DNA of 64,000 nt, from the NCBI GenBank assembly GCA_963680875.1, contig OY804579.1:17065506-17129505 (forward strand). Direction: 5' to 3'. The position numbers were made by a program, and so were the translations under genes. The DNA is from Bathymodiolus brooksi. Taxonomy: Eukaryota > Mollusca > Bivalvia > Mytilida > Modiolidae. Of this stretch, positions 36,205 to 46,446 are shown piece after piece (within the stretch, counting starts at the first letter, position 1; the number at the start of each line of letters is the position of its first letter). A model generated the notes under the pieces. The model did no database searches and had not been told where the DNA came from. It saw only the letters and a list, made by a program, of their open reading frames with translations.

Positions 36205-36330
36205 CACTGGCAAGAAATTTGGAGATATCAAAGGGGACCATCGAAGGACAGACAATATAATGGCAAACAGTAAGACAAAAGAAAATCTACAAACCTCTTC
36301 ATCTAAAGATGGAGCAACACGAACCCAATA
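36205..36330 (-). repeat. Dispersed repeat family A, partial
   Basis: Reverse copy: TATCAAAGGGGACCATCGAA, GGACAGACAATATAATGGC, GAGCAACACGAACCC. Confidence 0.7.
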
Positions 36331-36394
36331 ATAAAGAAAAACAAGAAAGAACAAAGAAAAAAAAAAACGGTGGTCATAAAGTGTTATTGTGTAG

Positions 36395-36545
36395 GAAGAG
36401 TTTGAAGATACCAAAGGGTCAATCAGAATCCGTATATCGAAGGAGAACAGACACCACAATGGCCAAAAGGAAAAGTACAAAAGGAAAAACAACGATCAAC
36501 AAAACATACATATAAAACTAAAGATCGAGTAACACGAACCCCACT
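36395..36545 (-). repeat. Dispersed repeat family A, partial
   Basis: Reverse copy: GATACCAAAGGGTCAATCAG through ATCGAGTAACACGAACCCCA. Confidence 0.8.
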
Positions 36546-37084
36546 ATTTCAATCTGCCAATCTATGTGTGTCCAAAAATACTTCATAATGCACGATAGAG
36601 ACGGCACTGGGATCAGCAGGCAGAGGACATAATTTAGTATAATTATGAATCGATCGCATTAGTAGGCCACACTGTGGCCTGTTATAGATAGACAGCATTG
36701 TCATTGACGTGTGTAAAAAAAATAAAAATAAGCCAGTATTCAATTTTTAATTACATTGACCTGGTATAACGTCATTGTGTTATTCATTGCTGGACATCGT
36801 AATTGGCCTTTTGGACTGATGAATTGACCAGATATTTTAGACAAAATACAAATGTAGGTTAAAGATTAATTGTGACTTCAGATCAAAAACCGGAAGTACA
36901 ATTTACAAACAGGAAATACAACGTAGAAAACAATAACAACAATTTAACAACAATAACAACAATTTAAGAATAGGATCTACAAAATTTACAATTTGTGAAT
37001 GAAATACAAGACAATATAGCAAATTAAATACTATTCATAAATCATACAATGTTTAATGAACATAAGGACATACTAGTTAGCTCA
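36546..37084. other. Spacer with (AACAACAAT) low-complexity stretch
   Basis: CAATAACAACAATTTAACAA-type repetition at 36930-36965; otherwise nothing seen. Confidence 0.4.
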
Positions 37085-37160
37085 GGTGCTCTATCAGGAC
37101 AGATAAGCAGTTCCTGCTCCACTAATGGCACCCATGGTGTTACTCTTGTTACAAACTGCG
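37085..37160 (-). repeat. Dispersed repeat family A, fragment
   Basis: Reverse copy of the 5' part: AGCAGTTCCTGCTCCACTAA and TGGTGTTACTCTTGTTACAA. Confidence 0.6.
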
Positions 37161-39299
37161 TGATTGGTCATGAATGTTATGTAAGCAGAATCATGTTTGT
37201 TTAGTATTTTAATATATTGGGAAGAAATGTGTTTAATATGTAGATATACTTAGATATTAAAATGAATACAAACCGTCTTCATACCTAATCATATAATGGC
37301 GTTGTTTAATTCAAAACATATATGTACCGTGCATAGGTGGAAAATAATAAATCAATTTAAACTTCTCTTTTTTTTTATTAATATTATCACAATATTTCAG
37401 TTGCATAAAACATGTCATATTCTCTCCCCCGTGAGAACCCAGAGGTATTAATATGACATTGCATCTCTGGCTTATGATGAATATTACCTCTCTTACAGTT
37501 ATCAATAGGTTGTTTGGAAAGTAGCAAATGTATAACGCCTTGCACACAAAGTACCACAACTTTTACAACATCTCCTGAGAGACAAGAACTTGATTGAAAT
37601 GGTCCTTAGATGCTGTCCTTTTCACGGAAACTAATCTATTATTTCCTGTATTTCCCTATTCTCATATCAAAATATCCACCCATATTCAAATCCTAGTGAT
37701 GCCCATTTGACCTTCACACTGATTGAATGTTTAGTAAACAACTTGTCGTCATATACAAAAATGTATATGTATATAGATAAGATGCTTAATTAATAATTTA
37801 CCTGATGTCTTTATATATTTACAAGACATTATTTAGATATTGATCATATTGCGATTCTATGCGTTAATTTGGACAATATTTACGAAGTAGAAAAGTTGTT
37901 CATACCTCATTAAACATAAATTTACCAATGGTACGAGTGTTTCCGTGATGACATTTCTGATTGATTCTGTTGCACACGGATGGTTTTGTATTTTTTATAA
38001 CTTTATCAATGTTTTGTTTGTTGTCATTCGTTGCCATGGTACGTAAAAGCAGTAAATAAAGACATGCATTCGGGATATATTTAGTTTATCCTGTTATTCT
38101 CCGGATTGGACAAATTCGTGGTTTGGTAAAAAAAAGTATGTAAGTACAATATGAATATTTTTGCTCGATATATTACGTTCAATGCACGACAAAATATACC
38201 GGTTACATTTAAATGATACAAGTTTATATTTTGTTTGAAATTAATGGCTACACCTTGAGGAAAATGTTACGCTCTACATGATAATAGCTATACCCCACTG
38301 TCTATAACTGCTGAAATATTACCAAGTGAGGTTAATCAACAACCAATACATTTACAACCTATAAATAAAATAATCTCTTCAAATATAGTACTGATATTCA
38401 TAATCTAATGCATTACAAAAATGCACTTCTTTAGAGCCGTGTAAAGGTTCCAAAAACAGAAAATAAGTGTTGACGAATTTGGCACATTACTGCTACTGTA
38501 ACTGTCTTTACAATACATCACGTCGTATCAACACTTTTATGATGTAAATTGTGACATTTTCTGGCTTTTTAGACGCCACAGGTGTAAATAAATATCTCAT
38601 TAAAACTGAGGTTTGAGGTATGCGGTGGTTTTCACTCAATTACATACCAATAATTAGACATGTTGAATTTAAGGGTGCAATCTGGTGATTCTTTCATAGT
38701 AGAACCCATATATAGACATGTCCCCTGTGGTTTTGACGGTTGAAAGGAAATTTTTATTAAAAGTTGCATTAAAATGTATATTTAGAGCTGTTGAAAAGTG
38801 TCAAACCTGAAATATATGTCGGTTAAAAAAATATCTACAACAGTAAGCAACAATTAAACAAATGAAGAATATAAGTAAAAGGGTAAAAATATAAATAGCG
38901 CCTATTTATAAATATCTTATTGTAGCAGCAATCGATATAGATGTATTAAGAAACTTTTGAAAGGTGTCACGGATCAATGTAAAGAGTTAAAATTGATTGA
39001 AACTATTACATAATGTCGATGATTTTGGTGGTTGAAAATATTAACAGTACACATAAGTGAATGGACAATTTATTACAGCTAAACATAAAACATAAAAACA
39101 TGTTATTAGCTCAATATATTTCAATTACACACCATCGAAGTAAGTTAAATCTATTTCATTCAGCTTATGGTCAATTGGGGTATGTCACGAGTGTAGCATT
39201 CTCTAGACAAACACAGAGTACTAGAGATAGTTTTATGTCCCTGGACTTTGAGATATATGTTTGTAGGAGGGCTTATCTTATTTGTGTTTATTGCGTATA
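37161..39299. other. Long gene-free AT-rich stretch
   Basis: Short ORFs on both strands (for example 37311-37559 and 39061-39300) have no recognisable motif. A degraded SINE tail (CTGCTGAAATATTACC) lies near 38308. Confidence 0.4.
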
Positions 39300-39425
39300 G
39301 TGGTGTCTGACACACATTGTGTTGTGTTTTTGTTCTGATTTTCTTCGTCTTGTGTGCCCTGTGTTTCCGGTTTTTCTGGATTGTCCATTGTTGGTTGTCC
39401 CTTCAGTGTTCTCTGACTATATTTA
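39300..39425 (+). repeat. Dispersed repeat family A, subfamily B, copy 1
   Basis: A diverged relative of family A, with TTGTGTTGTGTTTTTGTTCT, a CTTGTGTGCCCTGTGTTTCC block and GATTGTCCATTGTTGG before GTCCCTTCAGTGTTCTC. Confidence 0.65.
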
Positions 39426-39737
39426 CTCTCTGTGTGTTTCTAATAAGAAACGATTGAAGCTTAAATATATTGCATAAATATATATAAATAAGTATTAAGA
39501 TGGAATGTCAAATTGTTTACTCGACATATGTAGCCACACTCATAGTTAGGGTATACGTATTTACATCTACCCACACAATTAGTTAGTACGTGATGAAATG
39601 TATCTGTTACTGACTGAAAGTCGGTATTATCCGGTTTAAAAACACTTGAAAGTTAACATCATTAAACACTGGTAGTTGAATCCAGTCAAATGACCTATTA
39701 TCTTGAAAGCTATGGGTTTTTTTTAAATAAGATTCTA

Positions 39738-40070
39738 ACATGACCTCCTTCTTTCGCTTTGTAGACAAACGAGCGATTTATCGATGGTGTAATCTCATTC
39801 GCAGACGCGCCGGTGAATAAATTGTGTGCGACATTTTCAGCAAACGTAAATATAAATTACTGTTTTCCAATCAAAGTATACTACGTATTTGTATTCTTAG
39901 ACATATCAGAATCGAAAATAAATCATGGAAGCAAGAATGTGTTTTGAGTTTTAACATGGATAATAGTAAATTGTATCCCTCGCTTCTGGTTCGGGATAAA
40001 ATACTAATATCCAACAATCCATGTTAAAACTCAAAACACATTATGGCTTCCATGATTTATTTCTTAAATG
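39738..40070 (-). repeat. Fold-back repeat, copy 3 (reverse)
   Basis: The body (39738-39925) is the reverse complement of the copy 1 body, starting CTTCTTTCGCTTTGTAGACA. The hairpin arms are about 39917-39961 and 40014-40064, with a larger loop than the other copies. The arms include AATAAATCATGGAAGC on both sides. Confidence 0.85.
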
Positions 40071-40474
40071 ATCCACAAATGCATACAAGTAAGATAACTA
40101 CAAAACAGCATGTGATCTAAAACCTTTAGCACAGCATTTTTGAAGAAGGTTGTGGGATTCCTATTGTCCCTCTTAGAACCAATCCACATAGATATGACTT
40201 AGAGTAAAGGAATGCGTCATACACGGAACAGACACAGGAAGCAACAAAAGGACAAAACATTGTGACGATGACCAAGCCAGTTTCTCCAATTTATTTATGA
40301 CAAAAATGTTGTACACGAACACACAATATCTTTTTAATATTAAGTAAAGCATGCATTTATATATGTAACATAAATCATACGAACCAAAATGCGTTTCTAA
40401 GCTTTTACATATTACACATATTTAATAATTTGCAAGTGTGAACGTTTTTAGCGCTACTATCTACAAATCTACAA
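40071..40474. other. Spacer
   Basis: No gene or repeat recognised. Confidence 0.4.
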
Positions 40475-40665
40475 AGGCGCCTGGTCTTACCCTCGTTTTT
40501 GGTGGGTTCCATGTTGCTCATCCTTTTAGTTTTCTGAGGTGTGTGTTTTTGTTTTGTTTGTCTTCATATTGTGTCTTGTTTACCCAATGTTGCTAGTTTC
40601 TCTGGAATATCCATTCTTGATAGTCCCTTCGGTTTTCTCTAACGTTTATTTCCGCTATAATTTGG
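40475..40665 (+). repeat. Dispersed repeat family A, subfamily B, copy 2
   Basis: GTGGGTTCCATGTTGCTCAT, TTTTGTTTTGTTTGTCTTCA, TGTGTCTTGTTTACCCAATG, then GAATATCCATTCTTGATAGT. Confidence 0.75.
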
Positions 40666-41094
40666 CGGCTAGTTTTGGTGTTGTGAAAACCGTAGTACCC
40701 CCCGAGAAAACCACCCAATTGTCGTTATGCACCAATTAACTTTCATAGAGTTAACTTTTCCACGTTTGGTAGTTAAGCATAGGAGTTATGGACATTGATT
40801 GTATCGGTAGATATAAATCCAGCAACAATACGATGTCCCTTATAGTTACTCTGCTGATAATACTGAAAAGCTATGATTTTTTTTAATCATGTCACAATAG
40901 AATATGAAAGGAAACAAATGCTTGCCATCAAGTGTATACTTCCTACCAAAAATGTAGTATGAAATCAAACACCCAATAAACCTAATAAAATAGCGATGAA
41001 AACGAATTCAACCCGTCAAAACTACTTATTACATTTGTTTTACAGAAAGATATATTAATATTTGTGCATAAGCAAATTTTGCGGAATAAACGTT
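40666..41094. other. Spacer
   Basis: No gene recognised. A short family 2 SINE remnant may lie at 40685-40740 (GTACCCCCCGAGAAAACCAC). Confidence 0.35.
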
Positions 41095-41240
41095 AGAGAA
41101 AATCGAAGGGGCAATCAAGAATGGACAATCCAGAGACACTGGCAACATTGGGAACACAAGACACAGGATGAAGACAAACACAACACAACACACCACAGAA
41201 AGCAAAACAAGATGAGCAACACGCACCCCATATTTTTTTA
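41095..41240 (-). repeat. Dispersed repeat family A, subfamily B, copy 3
   Basis: Reverse copy: ATCGAAGGGGCAATCAAGAA, GGACAATCCAGAGACACTGG, GAGCAACACGCACCCC. The overlapping ORFs arise from this repeat. Confidence 0.75.
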
Positions 41241-41608
41241 GCCGAATCCGGTAAAAGTCTTGTCAGTGATAGGAGCAACGTAACCTTGATTGAGCAGCTT
41301 TTGGGTCAGAAGATGAACTCTGTCCAGAAAATCACTCTAGAATAACGAATGAAATATAAGCTCCGTACGCTGATGATGCTCTAATATTGCTACTGATGAA
41401 AGGGAAGCTGACTATTGGAAAAGTGAAGTCATCACGTTTGTCGCATAATTTTGTTTTCAAATGTTCTTCGTTGTCGATTTCAAGGTGAAGGTCAGGATAA
41501 GACGCAGACTTTTGAGTGTCGGTAATATTTCAGATTTCATGGAAACCACGATTGTGTCGTTACCATTGACATCATTAATTTCACAAAACGTTATTCTAAG
41601 CTATAAGT
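41241..41608. other. Spacer
   Basis: No gene recognised. Confidence 0.4.
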
Positions 41609-41788
41609 ACAGTCAAACCTGTACATGCGGTCACCTTTATTAAGTAGTCACCTTTCTTAAAAGGCCACCTTTTTCTTTTCCTGTCATAGAAGATTTCATA
41701 TCATTTGAACCTCTTTTAAGAGGGCACCTGTCTTAGAAGGCCATTTTTTCTTTGTCCCAAAGGTGACCTCTTAATACAGGTTTGATTA
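41609..41788. mobile_element. MITE with 13-bp TIRs, copy 2
   Basis: Partner of 22521-22702; the left TIR ACAGTCAAACCTG is intact and the right end is mutated (CAGGTTTGATTAT). Confidence 0.88.
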
Positions 41789-42489
41789 TATATCTGAGCC
41801 CAACTCATTGCAAACAGAAAAACGTAAATTTAGATCTAATATCTACCTCACGTGTTAATATGCTGAGTCATGAGGGTTTCACCGGCCAGTCAGTTGTCTG
41901 TTACTGTCCATGCTCTCCTCCCTAATAAGTCATGTAGTCACCACATAGCTAACCGGTGGTAACGACCAACAACAATAACTCAATCAATTAAGAGATATCA
42001 TATACTGGTACCTTAATTAAGATAGTTTGCCAGGTGTTTACAGCAACACGATTGTTTACGTTGTAAACAATACCTGGTCGTTACGAATTACCTGATTAAT
42101 GAAGTAAAGTAATCTTTTAACTTATTCATATACAATCGATAAATGAATATATACAAATGTATTAGATGTTGTTATTATTGATAAAATACATACTTGAATG
42201 ATTATTAATCAACCACTGTAAGCCTTGAACCCTAGTTCAACAGCCACATATCAACAATTTTAAATTAATTATTGGTTTAACTTTCAAAAATGGATGCTTG
42301 TATGTTTGTTCTAAGATTTATGCAAAGTTAAATGCATTTTTTATGCACTGCACGTTGTCAATTATTTAAACTGATGTCATGTTGGTATTGATGTTGTGAA
42401 AAGGTTAAAAAGGTGTCACAAGTCATAATCAGTTAAATCTGAGCATATTGATAATTTTATGCTAAAAATCTAAGATTGGCGAGCACCTG
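41789..42489. other. Spacer
   Basis: AT-rich; an imperfect palindrome around CACGATTGTTTACGTTGTAAACAA (42046-42070). No gene. Confidence 0.4.
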
Positions 42490-42665
42490 ATATCATGCCC
42501 GGCATGTAATGGGGTCCGTGTTGCTCATATGTTTAGCTTTCTGTATTGTGTTGTGTTTTTGTGCTTTGTTTGTTTTCGTCCTGTGTCTTGTATGGCCAAC
42601 GTTATCAGTGTTTCTGGCTTATTGTCCATTCTTGATTGGCCTTTCGGTTTCACTAACGTTTATTG
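42490..42665 (+). repeat. Dispersed repeat family A, subfamily B, copy 4
   Basis: GGGGTCCGTGTTGCTCATAT through TTCTTGATTGGCCTTTCGGT and ACTAACGTTTATT. Confidence 0.75.
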
Positions 42666-43019
42666 AAGTAGTTTTATAACTAACATTGTCTAAATCCGAA
42701 ATATATTCACTTAGCCTTTTAATTTCACGCCAGAAAAAAATAAAACAACTAGTAAACAGAAATAGCATAAGTTTTAATATATATATGTGTATGACAAGAC
42801 CGTTTTCCACATCTATTAACCTATATACATTTGTATATATCTGACTGAACAATAGTCTACTAGTACAGAAAGATTGATGCACGTCAAACACCCATTTCAC
42901 ATTTTGCCATAGATGATATATTTTTAAGCAGAGACTGAAAGTAATGAACTGTTACAACAATGATGTAATCATTCTCTATTAAAGTACACGACAATAATGT
43001 TTGACAAGAGGAACAACAA

Positions 43020-43200
43020 CTGCCTATCGCTATGGAGCGCCTGAGTGCAACCCCAGATTTTATTGGGATTCATGGTGCTCAATCATTTCTTTTCTGTGTA
43101 TTGTTTTGTAGATCTTTGTCGTTTCGTTATTTTTACTTTTGTCCTTTATATTGCCTGTCTTTCTTCGATTTATCATTTTGATATCTTCAAACTCTTCTTA
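43020..43200 (+). repeat. Dispersed repeat family A, copy
   Basis: Diverged copy: TGGAGCGCCTGAGTGCAACC, GATTTTATTGGGATTCATGG, ending TTTTGATATCTTCAAACTCT. Confidence 0.7.
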
Positions 43201-44204
43201 GAGAGTCACATTCAACTTATGACATATCTAGTCTATGGTCTTGATCTTTTGTCTGTCATAATTGGTAATCTATGCTGATTAAATACAGATTCTATTGAGA
43301 ACCTCAAAATATCTCTTTTGTTTAGTGGATTAGAGCTACAACGGATGGTAATAAAAATAAAAATACAAGAAATTCCACACTGTCAGAACAGTTCCAAAAC
43401 ACAATAGCAAAATTAGTAGAAGGGGCTAAAATCTATAAATCACCTGTATTAAGCACACGGTCTCACCACTTTCGGCTTAAATTGTTCGTTGTCCTCGCGC
43501 ATGCTCTCTGTGTTTGGTTTGCCTTTGCATTTGTAATCTTGTTGATTTTTCCAGCAGATTGAAAAATCATATGGTGTTGATTTTCTGTCTTATTTCGTTG
43601 ATTTTGTGTCATCTCTACTGTTTATATATTTAGAAATTTATTCGAATCTGAAAATATGTGAAAAATGGATACAAATTATATAGTAGCTGTTTCAGTAACA
43701 TTCGAAATGAAAAAATAAATAAACGGCAAAAGATTTTCAAATAATTACATACTAATCAATTATTTATACATAGGAAATGTTTTTTCCAATGTCAAATCGA
43801 TACAAAGTTTATTTAAAAGTACCTATATACAAGTTGATGATAAACAAAAACTAACCTTGGTATCCAGGAAAAAAAATAAAAATAAAAGCATTCATCCGTT
43901 TTAGTTTTATTATATTAATGACACGAGCCAACGTCATTACTTGCTATGCCAATACACTTCACCGGTGTATAAATAAAACATAAGTGGTCTTACCTATGCA
44001 TACATATGTTTGGATGAATAACAACTATTACCTCTAATATCCGTGTAGTTGTACATAACACTTCCAGGGGGTACATATTTTTGAGGTAACAACACTTCAC
44101 TTTTATTGTGTGTACTATAGAGTCAACTCCTCTGTATCTTGATTATCAATGCTTCAACCTTTGACTGCTTTGACTTTTCTGCTTCCAGTCATTTCATAGA
44201 GTTT
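43201..44204. other. Spacer
   Basis: AT-rich, with no recognised feature. Confidence 0.4.
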
Positions 44205-44525
44205 CCTTTTATTCTTGTCGGTAACTTTGTGACTTTTAGTCGTATCTGTAACTTTGTCGCTTGTTTTTGTTGGCAACATTGTAGCTTTTATACTTATCAC
44301 CAACTTTGTAGATGTTATATTTGATGGTTATCATGTAGCTTTAGTATAACTGTATACTTGTTGGCAACTTTCTAGCTTTATCTTTTATGGAAACATTGTA
44401 GATTTGATACTCATCCGCACCTATTTAGCTTTTTTGTGGTTTGTGGACATGTAGTCAACGATTTGATTCTTATAGCCGATCCACTAGCTTTAATTCTTGT
44501 CGACATCTTTATAGCTTTTTAAGTC
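44205..44525 (-). repeat. Degenerate 27-bp tandem repeat
   Basis: About 12 diverged units with a 27-bp (9-codon) core period, each ending GTAG or similar (TTTTAT-x-CTTGTCGGTAACTTTGTAG on the plus strand). Read on the minus strand, better units give a YKVGDKYKS / HKVTDKNKR 9-residue repeat interrupted by indels and stops. Confidence 0.6.
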
Positions 44526-44994
44526 TTCCATTACATTCTACCACTGTTGGTGTTTTATCACGGCATGACTCGATCAACCTTATATGTTCTATTTATCCAT
44601 TCAATACAATTTTCCTGCTCAATTTGAACAAGTGCAGGATACTTTAATTTAACCGTTTTATTTTGATATATCAAGGTACGTCATAAACCAGAATATACTA
44701 TCAATAAAAAAAATACCTCTCATCGGATCAGTTACTTTTTTTTATATTAAAATGAATTATCTCAATAATGTGAAAAACCTACGAATTACCTGATATTGTG
44801 AATATCTATTTTTGTAATGAATCCTTTATTGATAAAACACCTGAAACGCAGATTGATTGAGTGTCGGTTGCTTAATGTCCAATGGCGGCGAATTATAAAT
44901 CCCTTTCCAGGGTGATAACAAGGTTGTTGTAGTCCGTTGCATGTTTCCCGTTACAGGATAATTTGTTTGACTGACGTGTCTATTTCTTCAGTCT
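44526..44994. other. Spacer
   Basis: No gene recognised. Confidence 0.4.
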
Positions 44995-45252
44995 GCAGGG
45001 GCCGTGGCGGTCGTGATCGTATGGTAGTTTGATTTATAACTACCTATGCAATCAGTGCCTATCGCCATTAACGTTATGAGTTCGAACCCCGCTCAGACGA
45101 TGTGTAAGCGATACAACATTATGTGACAAAGTTTGTCAGTGACTTGCGGCGGGTCGGTGGGTTTCTTCGGGTACTCCAGTTTATTCCACCAATAAAATTG
45201 ACCACCATGATATAACTGAAATATTGTTGAAAGTGGCGTTAAGCACCAACAC
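44995..45252 (+). mobile_element. tRNA-derived SINE, family 2, copy 2
   Basis: Full-length: GGTCGTGATCGTATGGTAGT head, GAGTTCGAACCCCGCTCAGA B box, GGTACTCCAGTTTATTCCAC core, GAAAGTGGCGTTAAGCACCA end. Confidence 0.9.
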
Positions 45253-45966
45253 CCTAACCCTAACTCAGTATTTCGTCATCCTAGACCGCTAAACTCTAAA
45301 TCACTTATATTGCAACAGGAAAGGTAATACAACTGCAGCTCTGACTGGGTAATCATTGACATCCACTTTGTCAGATTGTAGCTGCGGTTTAATCATGGAC
45401 ATACCTAATTTATTCATACATTTTAATTCAATGTTTTTCGTATGGTTTTTTAAAATATATATACAATCATTTGACTTTAAGCGTACCGGTTGAAAGTTAT
45501 TCCAGAAACGCATCCTGCGCACTAAATTAGATATCCACGTTTTTATTATAATTTTCCAATTTGAAAGCTACCCCATCAATACAAGGACTAAGTTTGAACC
45601 TGAAGCAATAAACCGCGGTTGAAATGACGGTTCATGAAATTGGAATATACTCCTCAATAATTCCCTACATTTATAGAACTAAGTTATGAGTGTTTACATT
45701 GAACAATACTGCAGATATATCGTGGCAGTCAGGTTGTGTCTTGGTTTCGTGTACGCTTCAATTTTGATAAAATTTAACTAAAATAAGTTTGCAAGGTTGT
45801 GATTATTTTTGTGTATTGTTGTAAATATGACATGTAGGGTTTCACGTTTTCAAGATGGCGGATCCTTCCAGCTGGAACCTCAGTTACGACTTGTAGATTA
45901 CGTAGAATAATAGCCATATTGGATATTTTGAAATTATAATAGATAAGACGTGAGATACCATCGCGT
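45253..45966. other. Spacer
   Basis: A short ACCCTAACCCTAACTC stretch follows the SINE end. The ORF at 45301-45522 (-) is unrecognised. Nothing else seen. Confidence 0.4.
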
Positions 45967-46258
45967 TAGTTGATTGATTGATTGATTGATTGATTGATTT
46001 GTGGTGCTTAACGCCACTTTCGGCAATATTTCAGCTATATCATGGCGACCAGTTTTAGTGGTGGAAGAAGCCGGAGTACCCGGAGAGAACCACCGACCAT
46101 GGGCAAGCAACTGGTAAGCTTTATCACTTGCGGCTGTGAGTCGAGTGCACCTTTTTTGTAATTCATAAAACCGGGCGCGAACCCACGCCGCATTGGTGAT
46201 AGGCTTGTATGAGTTGTTAGGTAATCCAACTACCTAACTCACTGAGCCACCCAGCCCT
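45967..46258 (-). mobile_element. tRNA-derived SINE, family 1, reverse copy
   Basis: (TTGA)n tail at 45970-45998, core GCCACTTTCGGCAATATTTC, head ending GAGCCACCCAGCCC. Flanked by ACCATCGCGTTAG and ACCATCGCTTTAG, a 13-bp duplication with one mismatch. Confidence 0.9.
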
Positions 46259-46373
46259 CACCATCGCTTTAGATAATAGACAAAAACCCTAAACTGCATT
46301 GTGCAGGGCAGTTATGTACAGACCCACTATAATTAAACAACTAAAACTGAATAATTTTTATTTATTTTTTCAG

Positions 46374-46416
46374 TTCTAATGAGTCTAGATCACTTGTAAA
46401 TCGAATAGAATAAAAC
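46374..46416 (+). other. Probable 5' UTR part of oxidase exon 1
   Basis: A T-rich tract ending TTTTTTCAG (46373) looks like a splice acceptor, so an upstream non-coding exon is likely. The start context AAACATGG is favourable. Confidence 0.5.
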
Positions 46417-46446
46417 ATGGGATGTGGAAATTCATCTAGTTCTAAG
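46417..46446 (+). CDS. Oxidase exon 1 (residues 1-10)
   Basis: ATG then GGATGTGGAAATTCATC; donor AAG/GTATGT at 46447. Encodes [10 protein letters not shown]: Gly2 with Ser6 fits N-myristoylation and Cys3 fits palmitoylation. Confidence 0.8.

Noticed and set aside
41029..41278. Hydrophobic Cys-rich ORFs (also 40539-40739)
   Set aside because: They translate dispersed repeat family A, subfamily B, in either orientation.
44995..45252. tRNA gene at a SINE head (same at 30029, 50945, 52733, 56608)
   Set aside because: A and B boxes are present but there is no cloverleaf with acceptor and anticodon stems; the sequence continues into SINE core and tail.
45253..45275. Telomere-like ACCCTAACCCTAAC
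   Set aside because: Fewer than three units at a SINE end; no array.
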